Shown one piece after another: positions 9,452-17,557 of a DNA stretch of 64,000 bases. Positions within the stretch are counted from its first letter, which is position 1, and every line of letters begins with the position of its first letter. Source of the stretch: an uncultured Roseibium sp. (GTDB lineage: Bacteria; Pseudomonadota; Alphaproteobacteria; Rhizobiales; Stappiaceae). The notes beneath the pieces were generated by a model that was not told where the DNA came from, did not search any database, and worked only from the letters and a program-made list of their open reading frames with translations. Where the stretch lies: assembly GCF_947494555.1 (NCBI RefSeq), contig NZ_CANLVF010000002.1:1-64000 (forward strand). The letters are read 5' to 3'. A program made the translations under genes and the position numbers.

Positions 9452-9572
9452 GTGCAGCGCGCCTAGGGATCCGGGTTTTCTTAAACGCAGGACCGAGAGG
9501 CGCAAGCCGGATGAGAAATGGCCTTGGTCAGCATAGTCCGGTGACACGGCGGGACAAAAACCCGGGAGACAA
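9452..9572 (+). promoter_or_regulatory. guanidine-I riboswitch (ykkC RNA)
   Basis: The leader contains the hallmark segments of the ykkC/guanidine-I aptamer in the right order: CTAGGGATCCG (from 9463), GGACCGAGAG (from 9490), ACACGGCGGGA (from 9544) and AAAACCCGGGAGAC (from 9557). These conserved loops form the guanidinium-binding pocket in known examples. It sits on the coding strand about 110 nt before the ABC importer gene, the usual location for riboswitches controlling guanidine export or breakdown. A short GC-rich imperfect hairpin at about 9581-9599 between aptamer and start codon may be part of the expression platform. No U-tract terminator is visible, so the mechanism is open. The boundaries are approximate. 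Confidence 0.92.
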
Positions 9573-9681
9573 CTGCACGAGGTTTCGCGCGCGCGAACCT
9601 GCTCCCGGCCGTGCGCAAGAAACTCATGACGCAAGCTCAACCGGTTCCTTCCACCGGGCTTAAGACAGGAGACGCGCACTG

Positions 9682-10752
9682 ATGTTGAAATCGATTGCCA
9701 AAGCTTCCCTACTTGCCGCAGCGCTCACGCTGCCTCTTTCCGTTTCATCGCTCCAGGCGGAGGAAAAGAAAGACTTCAAGGTCTGTTGGTCGATCTATGT
9801 AGGCTGGATGCCATGGGGTTATCTGCAAGACAGCGGCATCATGAAAAAATGGGCCGACAAATACGAGATCGACGTGGAAATCGTCCAGATCAACGATTAT
9901 GTCGAATCCATCAACCAATACACGGCAGGCGAATATGACGGCTGCTCCATGACCAACATGGATGCCCTGTCGATCCCTGCCGGCGGCGGTATCGATACGA
10001 CTGCGCTGATTGTCGGTGATTATTCCAACGGCAACGACGGTATTATCCTGAAGGACAAGACCGAGCTTGCCGACATAAAAGGGCAATCCGTCAATCTGGT
10101 CGAACTCTCCGTTTCTCACTACCTCTTGGCACGTGCACTCGACACGGTTGGTCTTGCTGAAAAAGATCTCACCGTCATCAATACCTCGGATGCCGACATG
10201 ATCGCAGCTTATGCGACCGATGATGTCACTTCGGTCGTGACCTGGAACCCGCTTCTTTCGGAAATCGAATCTCAACCGAATGCAACCAAGGTGTTCGACA
10301 GCGCAGGAATTCCAGGTGAAATCATCGACGTCATGATGGTCAACACCGAGACGCTGGCGGATAACCCGAATTTCGGCAAGGCGCTCGTCGGCGCCTGGTA
10401 TGAACTGATGTCCGTCATGTCGAGCGATACGGATGCCGGCATTGCAGCCCGCACCGCAATGGCGGAGGCCTCGGGCACCGATCTTGCCGGTTACGATGCC
10501 CAGCTGGCCACCACAAAGATGTTCTACACGCCTGCGGAGGCTGTCGAATTTTCCAAGGCTGCCGAGTTGCCGGCCACGATGAAATTCGTTGCAGAGTTTC
10601 TCTACGACAAGGGCATTCTGGGCGAAGGTGCTCCGAGCCCCGAGTTCGTGGGCGTGTCCTTTCCGGACGGATCGATCTATGGCGACACGAACAATGTGAA
10701 GCTGCGATTTGATCCAAGCTACATGCAAATGGCGGCCGACGGCGCACTCTGA
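9682..10752 (+). CDS. guanidine ABC importer, substrate-binding protein (NitT/TauT-like)
   Basis: This 356-residue periplasmic protein starts with a signal peptide (residues 1-26, cleavage near LQA/EE). It has the two-lobed NitT/TauT/SsuA-like pattern, including VGWMPWGYL and a CSMTNMDAL stretch close to the binding cleft. It would deliver a small cation to the permease encoded next. The specificity for guanidine is inferred from the riboswitch upstream and the guanidine hydrolase downstream, since ABC importers of this type accompany GdmH in other bacteria. An AGGAGA about 10 nt before the ATG supports the start. A strong hairpin after the gene may keep its transcript more abundant than the rest of the operon. 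Confidence 0.85.
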   Translation: MLKSIAKASLLAAALTLPLSVSSLQAEEKKDFKVCWSIYVGWMPWGYLQDSGIMKKWADKYEIDVEIVQINDYVESINQYTAGEYDGCSMTNMDALSIPAGGGIDTTALIVGDYSNGNDGIILKDKTELADIKGQSVNLVELSVSHYLLARALDTVGLAEKDLTVINTSDADMIAAYATDDVTSVVTWNPLLSEIESQPNATKVFDSAGIPGEIIDVMMVNTETLADNPNFGKALVGAWYELMSVMSSDTDAGIAARTAMAEASGTDLAGYDAQLATTKMFYTPAEAVEFSKAAELPATMKFVAEFLYDKGILGEGAPSPEFVGVSFPDGSIYGDTNNVKLRFDPSYMQMAADGAL

Positions 10753-10769
10753 GTATTGCCCGAACGCGC

Positions 10770-10796
10770 TGATCCGGCCGGCTTTCGGCCGGATCA
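10770..10796 (+). promoter_or_regulatory. intergenic hairpin between binding protein and permease genes
   Basis: A perfect 11-bp inverted repeat (10770-10780 with 10786-10796) encloses a GCTTT loop. It is followed by CCTCC rather than a T-run, so it is more likely an mRNA-stabilising or partial attenuation structure than a full terminator. Such stems often raise the relative expression of the binding protein in ABC operons. Confidence 0.6.
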
Positions 10797-10823
10797 CCTC
10801 CCCGGACCCTGCAAGGACCCGCC

Positions 10824-11645
10824 ATGCGTATCATCAACCGGAAACCCTCCCGGGTAACCGCTCTAGCCCTTGGCGCCTTGCCCTTCGTGGCAACGGTGAT
10901 CGTCTATTCTGTTGCGAGCCACTACAGACGGCTGGAAAATCCTGCGGACAAGCTGTTGCCTTCGCTGGAAAGCATGGGGGCAGCATTCTGGCGCATGGCG
11001 GCGATCCCGGACAGGCGGTCGGGAGATCTTCTTTTGTGGGTGGATACCTTTGACAGTCTGTGGCGCCTTGGAACCGGAATGGCCGTCTCGACAGTACTGG
11101 CGCTGTCGTTTGGCATTGCCGTCGGGTTCATTCCTCACGCCAGGAGCGCGCTTGCACCGTATCTGGCAACGTTTTCCCTGATTCCACCGATTACGATCCT
11201 GCCAATTCTTTTCATTACATTCGGTCTTGGAGAGCTTGCCAAGATAGCACTTATCGTTATCGGAACGGCGCCTGTAATGATCCGCTCCACGGCGCAGGCG
11301 GTTCTGGATATTCCAAGGGAGATGATCATCAAGGCGGAAACGCTAGGTGCAACCGTCTGGCAAATGGTTACGCGGCTGGTGCTGCCACAAGTTCTGCCAA
11401 AATTGATCACTGCGCTCAGGCTTGGCCTCGTTCCTGCGTGGATTTTCCTAATTTCCGCCGAGGCTATCGCATCCACCACCGGACTGGGATACCGCATTTT
11501 CCTTGTGAGGCGCTATCTCGCCATGGACGTGATCCTTCCCTACGTTCTTTGGATCACTCTGCTTGCCTTTCTCCTCGACAGGCTGCTTTTGCTGCTGTCG
11601 CGCCGAGCCTTTCGCTGGCATCATGCTGGAGGCGATGCGCTATGA
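10824..11645 (+). CDS. guanidine ABC importer, permease
   Basis: This 273-residue integral membrane protein has several hydrophobic helices and the BPD_transp_1 cytoplasmic loop (EMIIKAETLGATVWQM, about residues 162-177), the EAA-type contact site for the ATPase. It resembles NitT/TauT-family permeases such as SsuC. An AAGGA precedes the ATG. Its stop overlaps the ATPase start in an ATGA, which suggests translational coupling. The transported substrate is taken to be guanidine from the riboswitch and hydrolase context. Only one permease gene is present, so the channel is probably a homodimer. Confidence 0.85.
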   Translation: MRIINRKPSRVTALALGALPFVATVIVYSVASHYRRLENPADKLLPSLESMGAAFWRMAAIPDRRSGDLLLWVDTFDSLWRLGTGMAVSTVLALSFGIAVGFIPHARSALAPYLATFSLIPPITILPILFITFGLGELAKIALIVIGTAPVMIRSTAQAVLDIPREMIIKAETLGATVWQMVTRLVLPQVLPKLITALRLGLVPAWIFLISAEAIASTTGLGYRIFLVRRYLAMDVILPYVLWITLLAFLLDRLLLLLSRRAFRWHHAGGDAL

Positions 11646-12478
11646 GCAGCCAGGCGGATCACAAGCTCTGCGTCCGGGGCGTTTCCAAATACTACGACGG
11701 TGTACCAGTGCTTGAACGTGTCGATCTCGATGTCGACAAGGGAGCGTTCTGCACGATTGTCGGTGCTTCCGGCTGTGGCAAATCCACTTTCCTGCGCATG
11801 CTGCTCTCGCAGGAACATCCCACACGTGGCGAGATACTCCTCGATGGGGCTGCGCTTCCGGAGGAACCGACACCGGACCGGGGCATTGTCTTTCAGAAAT
11901 ACTCCGTGTTCACCCATCTGACCGTCGCGGAAAACCTGATTCTGGCCAAGGAATTTGAAGCTGCGCCCTATACCGGGAAACTATTCGGTGGCGAGAAGCG
12001 GACCGCGCTTGGTGAAATCGACGAGGTGCTTGATCGCATCGGATTGGCGGCGGCGGCAGACAAATACCCATCGCAGCTTTCAGGCGGAATGCAACAACGA
12101 CTCGCAATCGCGCAGGCTCTGGTCAAGAAGCCCAGTATTCTTCTCCTGGACGAACCGTTCGGAGCGCTCGACCCAGGTATCCGGCTCGACATGCACGAAT
12201 TGCTGCTTGGGCTTTGGCGCGACTTTCACATGACAATCTTCATGGTCACGCACGACATTCATGAAGCTTTCAAGCTCGGAACACGATTGCTGGTCTTCGA
12301 CAAGATCCGGCACGATCCTCAAGCGCCTGAGGCCTATGGGGCAACAATCACATACGACCTGCCACTCAAAGCGCCCGATACGGGTGACGCCACACCGGCA
12401 CCCGACGAGATTGCCGGTGTAATCCGGATCGCGGGCAATTCGACAACAGACAAACCCAAAGACACCAACCATCCATGA
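11642..12478 (+). CDS. guanidine ABC importer, ATP-binding protein
   Basis: This 278-residue ATPase has Walker A GASGCGKST, a Q-loop in FQKYSVF, the signature LSGGMQQR, Walker B LLLDEP and the switch histidine in VTHD. It resembles NitT/TauT-type ATPases but has an extra C-terminal tail of about 50 residues after the core. The ATG at 11642 overlaps the permease stop; a longer open frame starting at 11060 runs over the permease gene in another frame and is not coding. The gene is followed 9 nt later by the guanidine hydrolase, so one transcript covers transport and breakdown. Confidence 0.88.
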   Translation: MSSQADHKLCVRGVSKYYDGVPVLERVDLDVDKGAFCTIVGASGCGKSTFLRMLLSQEHPTRGEILLDGAALPEEPTPDRGIVFQKYSVFTHLTVAENLILAKEFEAAPYTGKLFGGEKRTALGEIDEVLDRIGLAAAADKYPSQLSGGMQQRLAIAQALVKKPSILLLDEPFGALDPGIRLDMHELLLGLWRDFHMTIFMVTHDIHEAFKLGTRLLVFDKIRHDPQAPEAYGATITYDLPLKAPDTGDATPAPDEIAGVIRIAGNSTTDKPKDTNHP

Positions 12479-12487
12479 GGAACGCCC

Positions 12488-13726
12488 ATGCGTATTCTTG
12501 ATCATTCCGGTCCAGCCACCCGGCACCGTGCCGCCGGAACACTTTCCCGCTCACCGGCAGAACGCCGCCATCACCCTGATTTCGACAAACTGCAGCTGCG
12601 TGGATGGAAGTCTGCGGAAAAGGAAGGCACCTTGCCGACAGCGGCCTGGGAAAAGGAAAAGGCCTGGGCCCTGCGCATGGGGCTGACCGGTTCGGACAGT
12701 CTGACGGACAAGTCCATTCCAACATTTGCACGCGGGGAATTGCCCCACTACGCCGGCATCAATACGTTCCTGAAAGCCCCTTACATCGAGGACGTTACCC
12801 AGGTCGGAGCCTATGACGCGGCGGTCATCGGAATACCGTTCGATGGCGGAACCACTTATCGGCCGGGAACCCGCTTCGGACCCCAGGGCGTGCGCAAGAT
12901 CTCCGCGCTGTATACCCCATACAATTACGAGATGGGTGTTGATCTGCGCGAACAGATGACGCTTTGCGACGTTGGCGACATCTTTACCATCCCCGCCAAT
13001 ATCGAAAAGACGTTCGACCAGATCACCCGGGCGGTGTCCCACGTTGCCTCCTCAGGCGCCTTGCCGATCATGATCGGTGGCGATCATTCCATCGGCTTTC
13101 CTTGCGTTCGTGGCATCGCGGAGTGCACGTCAAAGCGTATCGGCATCGTCCATTTCGATCGCCACATCGACATCCAGGAGAAAGACCTGGACGAGCGCAT
13201 GCACACAACGCCTTGGTTCCACGCAACAGACCTGGTCAATGTTCCTGCCGTCAATCTGGTCCAGATCGGCATCGGCGGTTGGCAGGTGCCACGCGAGGGT
13301 GTCGAGGTCGCGCGTGAGCGCAACACCAACATCTTCACGATGCGCGACGTGGAGGAACTCGGTCTTGCAGAAACCGCCGCGCGGGCTCTGGAGCTGGCCT
13401 GGAAAGATGCGGACGCCGTCTATATCTCGTTCGACATCGACAGTGTCGATTGCGGTTTCGTTCCGGGAACCGGTTGGCCGGAACCGGGTGGCTTCCTGCC
13501 CCGTGAAGCATTGGAACTCGTGTCTCTGGTCGCGAAGGAAGGCATCTGCGGGCTTGAAGTCGTCGAAGTGTCGCCTCCTTACGACTGTTCCGACATCACC
13601 GCCCTCCTCGCCACGCGCGTGATCGTCGACGTTCTTGGAACGCTGGTGTCCCACGGCAAGATGGGATCCCACAAGTCGATCATCGACAAACCGGTTACCA
13701 TCCCGGCCGGTCCGGAGGTGGCATGA
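12488..13726 (+). CDS. gdmH: guanidine hydrolase (nickel-dependent, ureohydrolase family)
   Basis: This 412-residue enzyme of the arginase/agmatinase superfamily should hydrolyse guanidine to urea and ammonia. Metal ligands are visible as His200 in GGDHS, Asp224/His226/Asp228 in HFDRHIDIQE, and Asp316/Asp318 in SFDIDS. The DRHID form, the extended N-terminus of about 100 residues before the core, and the GIGGWQVPR and GTGWPEPGG motifs resemble cyanobacterial GdmH rather than agmatinases, which carry a DAHxD motif. A GAGGA lies before the ATG. The riboswitch and importer agree with the call. The main alternative is another guanidino-compound hydrolase of the same family. Confidence 0.9.
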   Translation: MRILDHSGPATRHRAAGTLSRSPAERRHHPDFDKLQLRGWKSAEKEGTLPTAAWEKEKAWALRMGLTGSDSLTDKSIPTFARGELPHYAGINTFLKAPYIEDVTQVGAYDAAVIGIPFDGGTTYRPGTRFGPQGVRKISALYTPYNYEMGVDLREQMTLCDVGDIFTIPANIEKTFDQITRAVSHVASSGALPIMIGGDHSIGFPCVRGIAECTSKRIGIVHFDRHIDIQEKDLDERMHTTPWFHATDLVNVPAVNLVQIGIGGWQVPREGVEVARERNTNIFTMRDVEELGLAETAARALELAWKDADAVYISFDIDSVDCGFVPGTGWPEPGGFLPREALELVSLVAKEGICGLEVVEVSPPYDCSDITALLATRVIVDVLGTLVSHGKMGSHKSIIDKPVTIPAGPEVA

Positions 13727-14202
13727 CAACCATGAAACATCATCATCATCACCACGACCACCACCACCATGATCATGACCACCCCCATCCGCATGATCAC
13801 AACCATTCAAGCCCCGATCATCTGCATTCGCACGTTCATGGAGCATCTTCGGCGGAAAAAGCGGATGAATTGCAGGCGCTTGCAACGAGCTTCATCGATG
13901 GGTTCAGGGCAGCTGAAGACAAGACCAGCTATCTCAGGCTTGCCGGAGTACCGTTCCACCGGCCAGGCTCCGACACTCTGATCCAGCATCTCGTCGATGC
14001 GAAGATCGTTTCCAACTGGCAGATCGGAACAGCATCGCCCGCATTTGCATCGCGCGAACTTGTCTACATGCCGTTTCCCGGCCAGATGGTGACTGGACGT
14101 GAAACAATGACCTTCACCTATGTCTCGCTTACCGAGCGCACAGACATTGACCTGATGACAGTTTTAACTGACCGATTGGATACAGGAGATATAGCCAAAT
14201 GA
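13723..14202 (+). CDS. histidine-rich protein, candidate nickel chaperone for GdmH
   Basis: A 159-residue protein whose first 40 residues include 20 histidines (runs of six and four, then alternating His-Asp and His-Pro), a classic Ni/Zn-storage tail like those of HypB, UreE or SlyD. The remaining 110 residues form an unrecognised alpha/beta domain. It has no HypA zinc finger or HypB GTPase motifs, although HypA/HypB-like proteins accompany GdmH in cyanobacteria. The start overlaps the gdmH stop (ATGA), so synthesis is coupled to the enzyme it may load. The metal-binding role is strongly suggested by composition; nickel delivery to GdmH is inference from position. Confidence 0.7.
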   Translation: MTTMKHHHHHHDHHHHDHDHPHPHDHNHSSPDHLHSHVHGASSAEKADELQALATSFIDGFRAAEDKTSYLRLAGVPFHRPGSDTLIQHLVDAKIVSNWQIGTASPAFASRELVYMPFPGQMVTGRETMTFTYVSLTERTDIDLMTVLTDRLDTGDIAK

Positions 14203-14411
14203 AGCACCTTAGCCTCGCTTTAGCCACATTAGCACTGTCGACACCTGCCTTTGCGCATCCTGGCGATCACCATGAGGTCACCGGCGTAACGGAGACTGTT
14301 GGTCATTTTCTCGGAACGCCGTTTCACCTGGCACTTTTGCTTGGTGCGACCGTAGTCGGATTTTTGTGCTTGAGAGCTGTGAAAAGCGCGCGGAACAAAA
14401 ACTCGCAGTAG
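14199..14411 (+). CDS. small metal-associated membrane protein of the guanidine operon
   Basis: This 70-residue protein has a signal peptide (residues 1-19, AFA/HP). Cleavage would expose the mature N-terminus HPGDHHE, a possible metal-binding site. One transmembrane helix follows (about residues 43-59) and a basic tail. The start overlaps the previous stop (ATGA), so it belongs to the operon. The HPG beginning and the GHFLGTPFHLALLLG segment faintly recall the N-terminus of HupE/UreJ nickel permeases, which are far longer, so this is at best a reduced relative. A role in nickel handling at the membrane is speculative. Confidence 0.6.
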   Translation: MKHLSLALATLALSTPAFAHPGDHHEVTGVTETVGHFLGTPFHLALLLGATVVGFLCLRAVKSARNKNSQ

Positions 14412-14748
14412 ATTTCTCTCGTATCGACCGGGCGGATGGCGATTGTGTCCGCCCGGCTTTCCCGGTTGAGCCATTGGCAGAGCGCTGCTTTGCGCTCCAG
14501 ACTTTTTTGGTATGGGGCTCACCAGCGCCCGTAGACTTTTTGTTTTTCCAGCCGCTCTGACTGACGACGAGCCGGTGGTCCTGTCTCCTTGCGCTGCCTT
14601 TGAACTTGTGTATTTGATTTGATCTGGCACGCAGGGTTTTCGGCCCGTGCTCAATTCGTTCCAAAAGCGGGCTGCTGGTCGGACGGACAGTGTTTTCCAG
14701 GTCTGTCGCATCAACTGCCTGAAATTTATACTGAAAGCAGGTGATGCC
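14412..14748. other. intergenic region after the guanidine operon
   Basis: About 340 bp hold the terminator-like hairpin at 14428-14456 and then unassigned sequence before the next gene. An in-frame extension of the following gene from 14647 has no good ribosome binding site. Nothing else was recognised. Confidence 0.4.
14428..14460 (+). terminator. putative terminator of the guanidine operon
   Basis: A 9-bp perfect stem pairs 14428-14436 with 14448-14456 and is followed by CTTT. The T-tract is short, so termination may be partial. It lies 16 bp after the last gene of the operon. Confidence 0.6.
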
Positions 14749-16398
14749 ATGGCATTGGTTCAGGTTATCCGGAACGGTTTGTCGGCCACCAGTCTTGTGG
14801 TTGCCGTAAGCTGCTTCGGAGCCGCGCTGACACCTTCGCTCATGCCGCGCGATCCGCTGGTCCAGGCTGCGCTTGCTGCCGTTGCCGCAAGCCTGGGCTA
14901 CGAGATTGCAATGCTTGTACGCGGCCTCTGGCGCTACATGGAGGTCCCGGACATCAAAGGACGCCTCCTCTGGATCTGGTGGGCCATTGCACTAGCCGTG
15001 AGCACCGGCATTCTCGTCTACTCTTTGTCGAAGGCCGCTTCCTGGCAAAACGCCACACGAGCGGCAGTGGGGCTGCCCCCGCTCGATACGGCTGCGCCTT
15101 TCTACATTTTCGCGGTTGGCGGGCTCATGTTCCTCGTCCTTTGGTTCGTCTTCAGGGTTTTGGGCGTCGTGCGCCGGTTTGTGGCAAGGTTATTGGACCG
15201 GGTTGTGCCGCAAAAGGTTGGCGTGGTGCTGTCCGTGGCGCTTGTCGGCTGGGTCTTCTGGGCTCTTGTTGACGGAACACTGGTGCGTTCTGCCTTCCGT
15301 GCGGCTGATGCTTCCTTCGAGGCTGCCGACGTTTTGATCGAGCCCAATATCGCTCAGCCGCAGGATCCGATGAAAACCGGCAGCGCGTCCTCGTTAGTCA
15401 AATGGTACGAAATGGGCCGCTGGGGCCGCCATTTTGTTGCTTCAGCACCAACGGTCGAAGAGATTTCCGCGTTTCAGAGCGGGGCCGTGATGGAACCGGT
15501 TCGCGTCTATGTTGGCAGGCGGTCGGCGGACACCGCAGAAGAAAGGGCGCAAATTGCGCTTGAAGAACTAATCCGGGTCGGCGGCTTCGAACGCTCCGTT
15601 CTGATCGTTATGGTGCCGGTTGGAACGGGTTGGATGGATCCTGGTGCCCACGACACGCTCGACTTCATGCTTTCCGGGGACGTGGCAACCGTGTCGGTGC
15701 AATACTCCTACCTGACCAGCGTGCTTGCGCTGCTTGCGCACCCAGACTACGGCGTCGCTCAATCCCGCGAGCTCTTTGAAAAGATTTATGACTACTGGAC
15801 AGAGTTGCCCAAGGACAGCAGACCTGAATTCTATGTCCACGGTCTCAGCCAGGGGGCCTTCAACTCCCAGGCAACGCTGCCTCTGTTCGACCTGCTCGGG
15901 GATCCGATCAACGGTGCCATGTGGGCAGGTTCGCCGTTCTTCTCAAGATATTGGTCGGAGGTTCGCGACCAGCGAAATCCCGGCAGTCCTGCCTGGCGGC
16001 CGACATTCGGGAATGGCTCGTTGGTGCGCGTAATGGATCAATACGGGGGCCTTCAAGGGGATTTCACGCCCTGGGGTCCGCTCCGGTCTGTCTTTCTCAA
16101 CTACGGCAGCGATCCGATCGTCAATTTCACCTTTGACAGCTCCGTGCGTCCGCCGGCCTGGCTCAATCAGCCGCGTGCACCGGACGTCTCTGAAGAGCTT
16201 TCGTGGTTTCCGGTAGTGACCATGCTGCAATTGGCGCTCGATTCCATGTTCGCGCTCGATGTCCCCCGGTTCGGACACTACTATGTTGCGCCTGACTACA
16301 TAGATGCCTGGGCCGCCGTTGTGGAGCCGGAAGGTTGGTCCAAGGAGCGTGCAGACGAACTGAAGGACATATTCTCGCGCAGGGGCCCTGCATTCTGA
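14749..16398 (+). CDS. membrane alpha/beta-hydrolase, Abhydrolase_9 family
   Basis: This 549-residue protein has four or more N-terminal transmembrane helices (about residues 10-30, 38-57, 73-95, 118-140 and 160-176), matching the Abhydrolase_9_N region. The hydrolase domain follows, with nucleophile Ser367 in HGLSQG. The family occurs in alpha-proteobacteria and actinobacteria, and its substrates are poorly known. ATG 14749, with an AGG 8 nt upstream, is chosen over the longer frame because the membrane domain starts immediately after it. It stands alone on the plus strand and converges on the patatin gene with a 2-nt gap. Confidence 0.8.
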   Translation: MALVQVIRNGLSATSLVVAVSCFGAALTPSLMPRDPLVQAALAAVAASLGYEIAMLVRGLWRYMEVPDIKGRLLWIWWAIALAVSTGILVYSLSKAASWQNATRAAVGLPPLDTAAPFYIFAVGGLMFLVLWFVFRVLGVVRRFVARLLDRVVPQKVGVVLSVALVGWVFWALVDGTLVRSAFRAADASFEAADVLIEPNIAQPQDPMKTGSASSLVKWYEMGRWGRHFVASAPTVEEISAFQSGAVMEPVRVYVGRRSADTAEERAQIALEELIRVGGFERSVLIVMVPVGTGWMDPGAHDTLDFMLSGDVATVSVQYSYLTSVLALLAHPDYGVAQSRELFEKIYDYWTELPKDSRPEFYVHGLSQGAFNSQATLPLFDLLGDPINGAMWAGSPFFSRYWSEVRDQRNPGSPAWRPTFGNGSLVRVMDQYGGLQGDFTPWGPLRSVFLNYGSDPIVNFTFDSSVRPPAWLNQPRAPDVSEELSWFPVVTMLQLALDSMFALDVPRFGHYYVAPDYIDAWAAVVEPEGWSKERADELKDIFSRRGPAF

Positions 16399-16400
16399 CG

Positions 16401-17339
16401 TCAAGGGCTTTCCAACAACGTTGCCATTTCTGCCTTGAATACATCCTTGGCCTGGTCAGCGGCATTCAGAATGTCTTCTATCTTGAAGAAATCCATCGCC
16501 TTGAATTTTCCGATAGGCGGTTCGATGAGCAGGTCCGGCCGGGAACATTCCAGCTTTGCTGCAACAAGCGAATGCAGCGTTATGGAGAATGATCCCACCC
16601 AGGTGTCCATTCCACTGGGTAATCCACTTTTGTGGGAATAATCACTTCCCGTGACGTCTATTCCGACCGTCCGAACACGCGGGTCAACAAAAATATCGAA
16701 TGGTGTCGGATTGACGAAGCCGCCGTCGATCAAAACCCGCCCGTTGATTTCAACCGGCGTCAGAAGCATCGGGAGCGCGGATGACGCGGCAATCGCCGGC
16801 AAAAGCGGCCCCTCTTCCAGCACCACCTGCGACTGCGAATAGAAATCTGTTGCCACAACTTTCAAAGGAATGCGCAAATCGTGGAAACTCTCCGAAAGGT
16901 CTGGTGGCAGCACGGTTTCAAAGAGCACAATCGGATCAATGATAGCAGGACGAACAATGTTGAGAAGCGACGACCATGTCTTGCCGTCCTTCAAGAAAAG
17001 TTTCTGAAAGAGCTGCGTTTTCCGAGTGAACAATTCCACAGCGAAAGACCGGATATCCTTGCCACTCATTCCGCTGGCATAAAGTCCGCCCAGGATCGAA
17101 CCCATGGACGTCCCGGCAATCTCGACAGGAGCAATGCCAAGCTCATCGAGCGCTTCCAGGATCGGTATATGGGCAAACGCCTTGGCGGCGCCGCCGCCAA
17201 GCGCGAGCGCAAAACCATCTTTTGCAACAGTGCGGCGTTCTCCCTTAGAACTGTCAGTCGAGGCATGAGCCGTCTGCATAATCTGAAGCGTTCCTCCGGC
17301 TGCAATAGCGCCAAGCATCAGGTCTCGTCTTTCAATCAT
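16401..17339 (-). CDS. patatin-like phospholipase with Tat-type signal
   Basis: This 312-residue protein is a patatin-fold acyl hydrolase with an oxyanion GGGAAK loop at 48-53, nucleophile Ser78 in GTSMG and Asp205 in DGGF, giving the Ser-Asp dyad. The start at 17339, after GGAAG, gives an N-terminus ERRDLMLGAIAAGG that looks like a twin-arginine signal, with AHA/S near residue 26 as a possible cleavage site. Frames from 17369 or 17396 would bury the RR motif further in. It would act on lipids outside the cytoplasm and resembles RssA/YchK-like bacterial patatins. The substrate is unknown. Confidence 0.82.
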   Translation of the reverse strand: MIERRDLMLGAIAAGGTLQIMQTAHASTDSSKGERRTVAKDGFALALGGGAAKAFAHIPILEALDELGIAPVEIAGTSMGSILGGLYASGMSGKDIRSFAVELFTRKTQLFQKLFLKDGKTWSSLLNIVRPAIIDPIVLFETVLPPDLSESFHDLRIPLKVVATDFYSQSQVVLEEGPLLPAIAASSALPMLLTPVEINGRVLIDGGFVNPTPFDIFVDPRVRTVGIDVTGSDYSHKSGLPSGMDTWVGSFSITLHSLVAAKLECSRPDLLIEPPIGKFKAMDFFKIEDILNAADQAKDVFKAEMATLLESP

Positions 17340-17557
17340 CAGTCGTCTTCCGGTAGGAGATCTAGACATCTTGTTTGGCTGGCCTCGCACATGCAAGCGC
17401 TGCTGAAGCCTTGGTCTCCGGTCAATGACCTGAAATACTCATTCTCCCGGTGTGGGAGCGGCCTGTTTGCGTCCAGAGATAGTGAGCCTTTAAAAACCTA
17501 TTTGGGGCCGTCTGCTTCGCACACAATCCGGAAACTTGGACAACCAGGGTATTTCAA

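Noticed and set aside
9745..10797. 350-codon minus-strand frame opposite the guanidine-binding protein gene
   Set aside because: Antisense shadow; the plus-strand gene has a signal peptide, ribosome binding site and operon context.
11060..11641. N-terminal extension of the guanidine ABC ATPase frame
   Set aside because: It overlaps the permease gene in another frame, and the ATPase domain begins after ATG 11642, which is coupled to the permease stop.
13738..13806. CAT/CAC tandem-like stretch as a microsatellite
   Set aside because: It is in frame, encodes the poly-His tail and is not a regular repeat unit outside that coding use.
13130..13885. 251-codon minus-strand frame opposite gdmH and the His-rich gene
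   Set aside because: Its Asp/Gly/His-rich start is the reverse image of the histidine codons on the plus strand.
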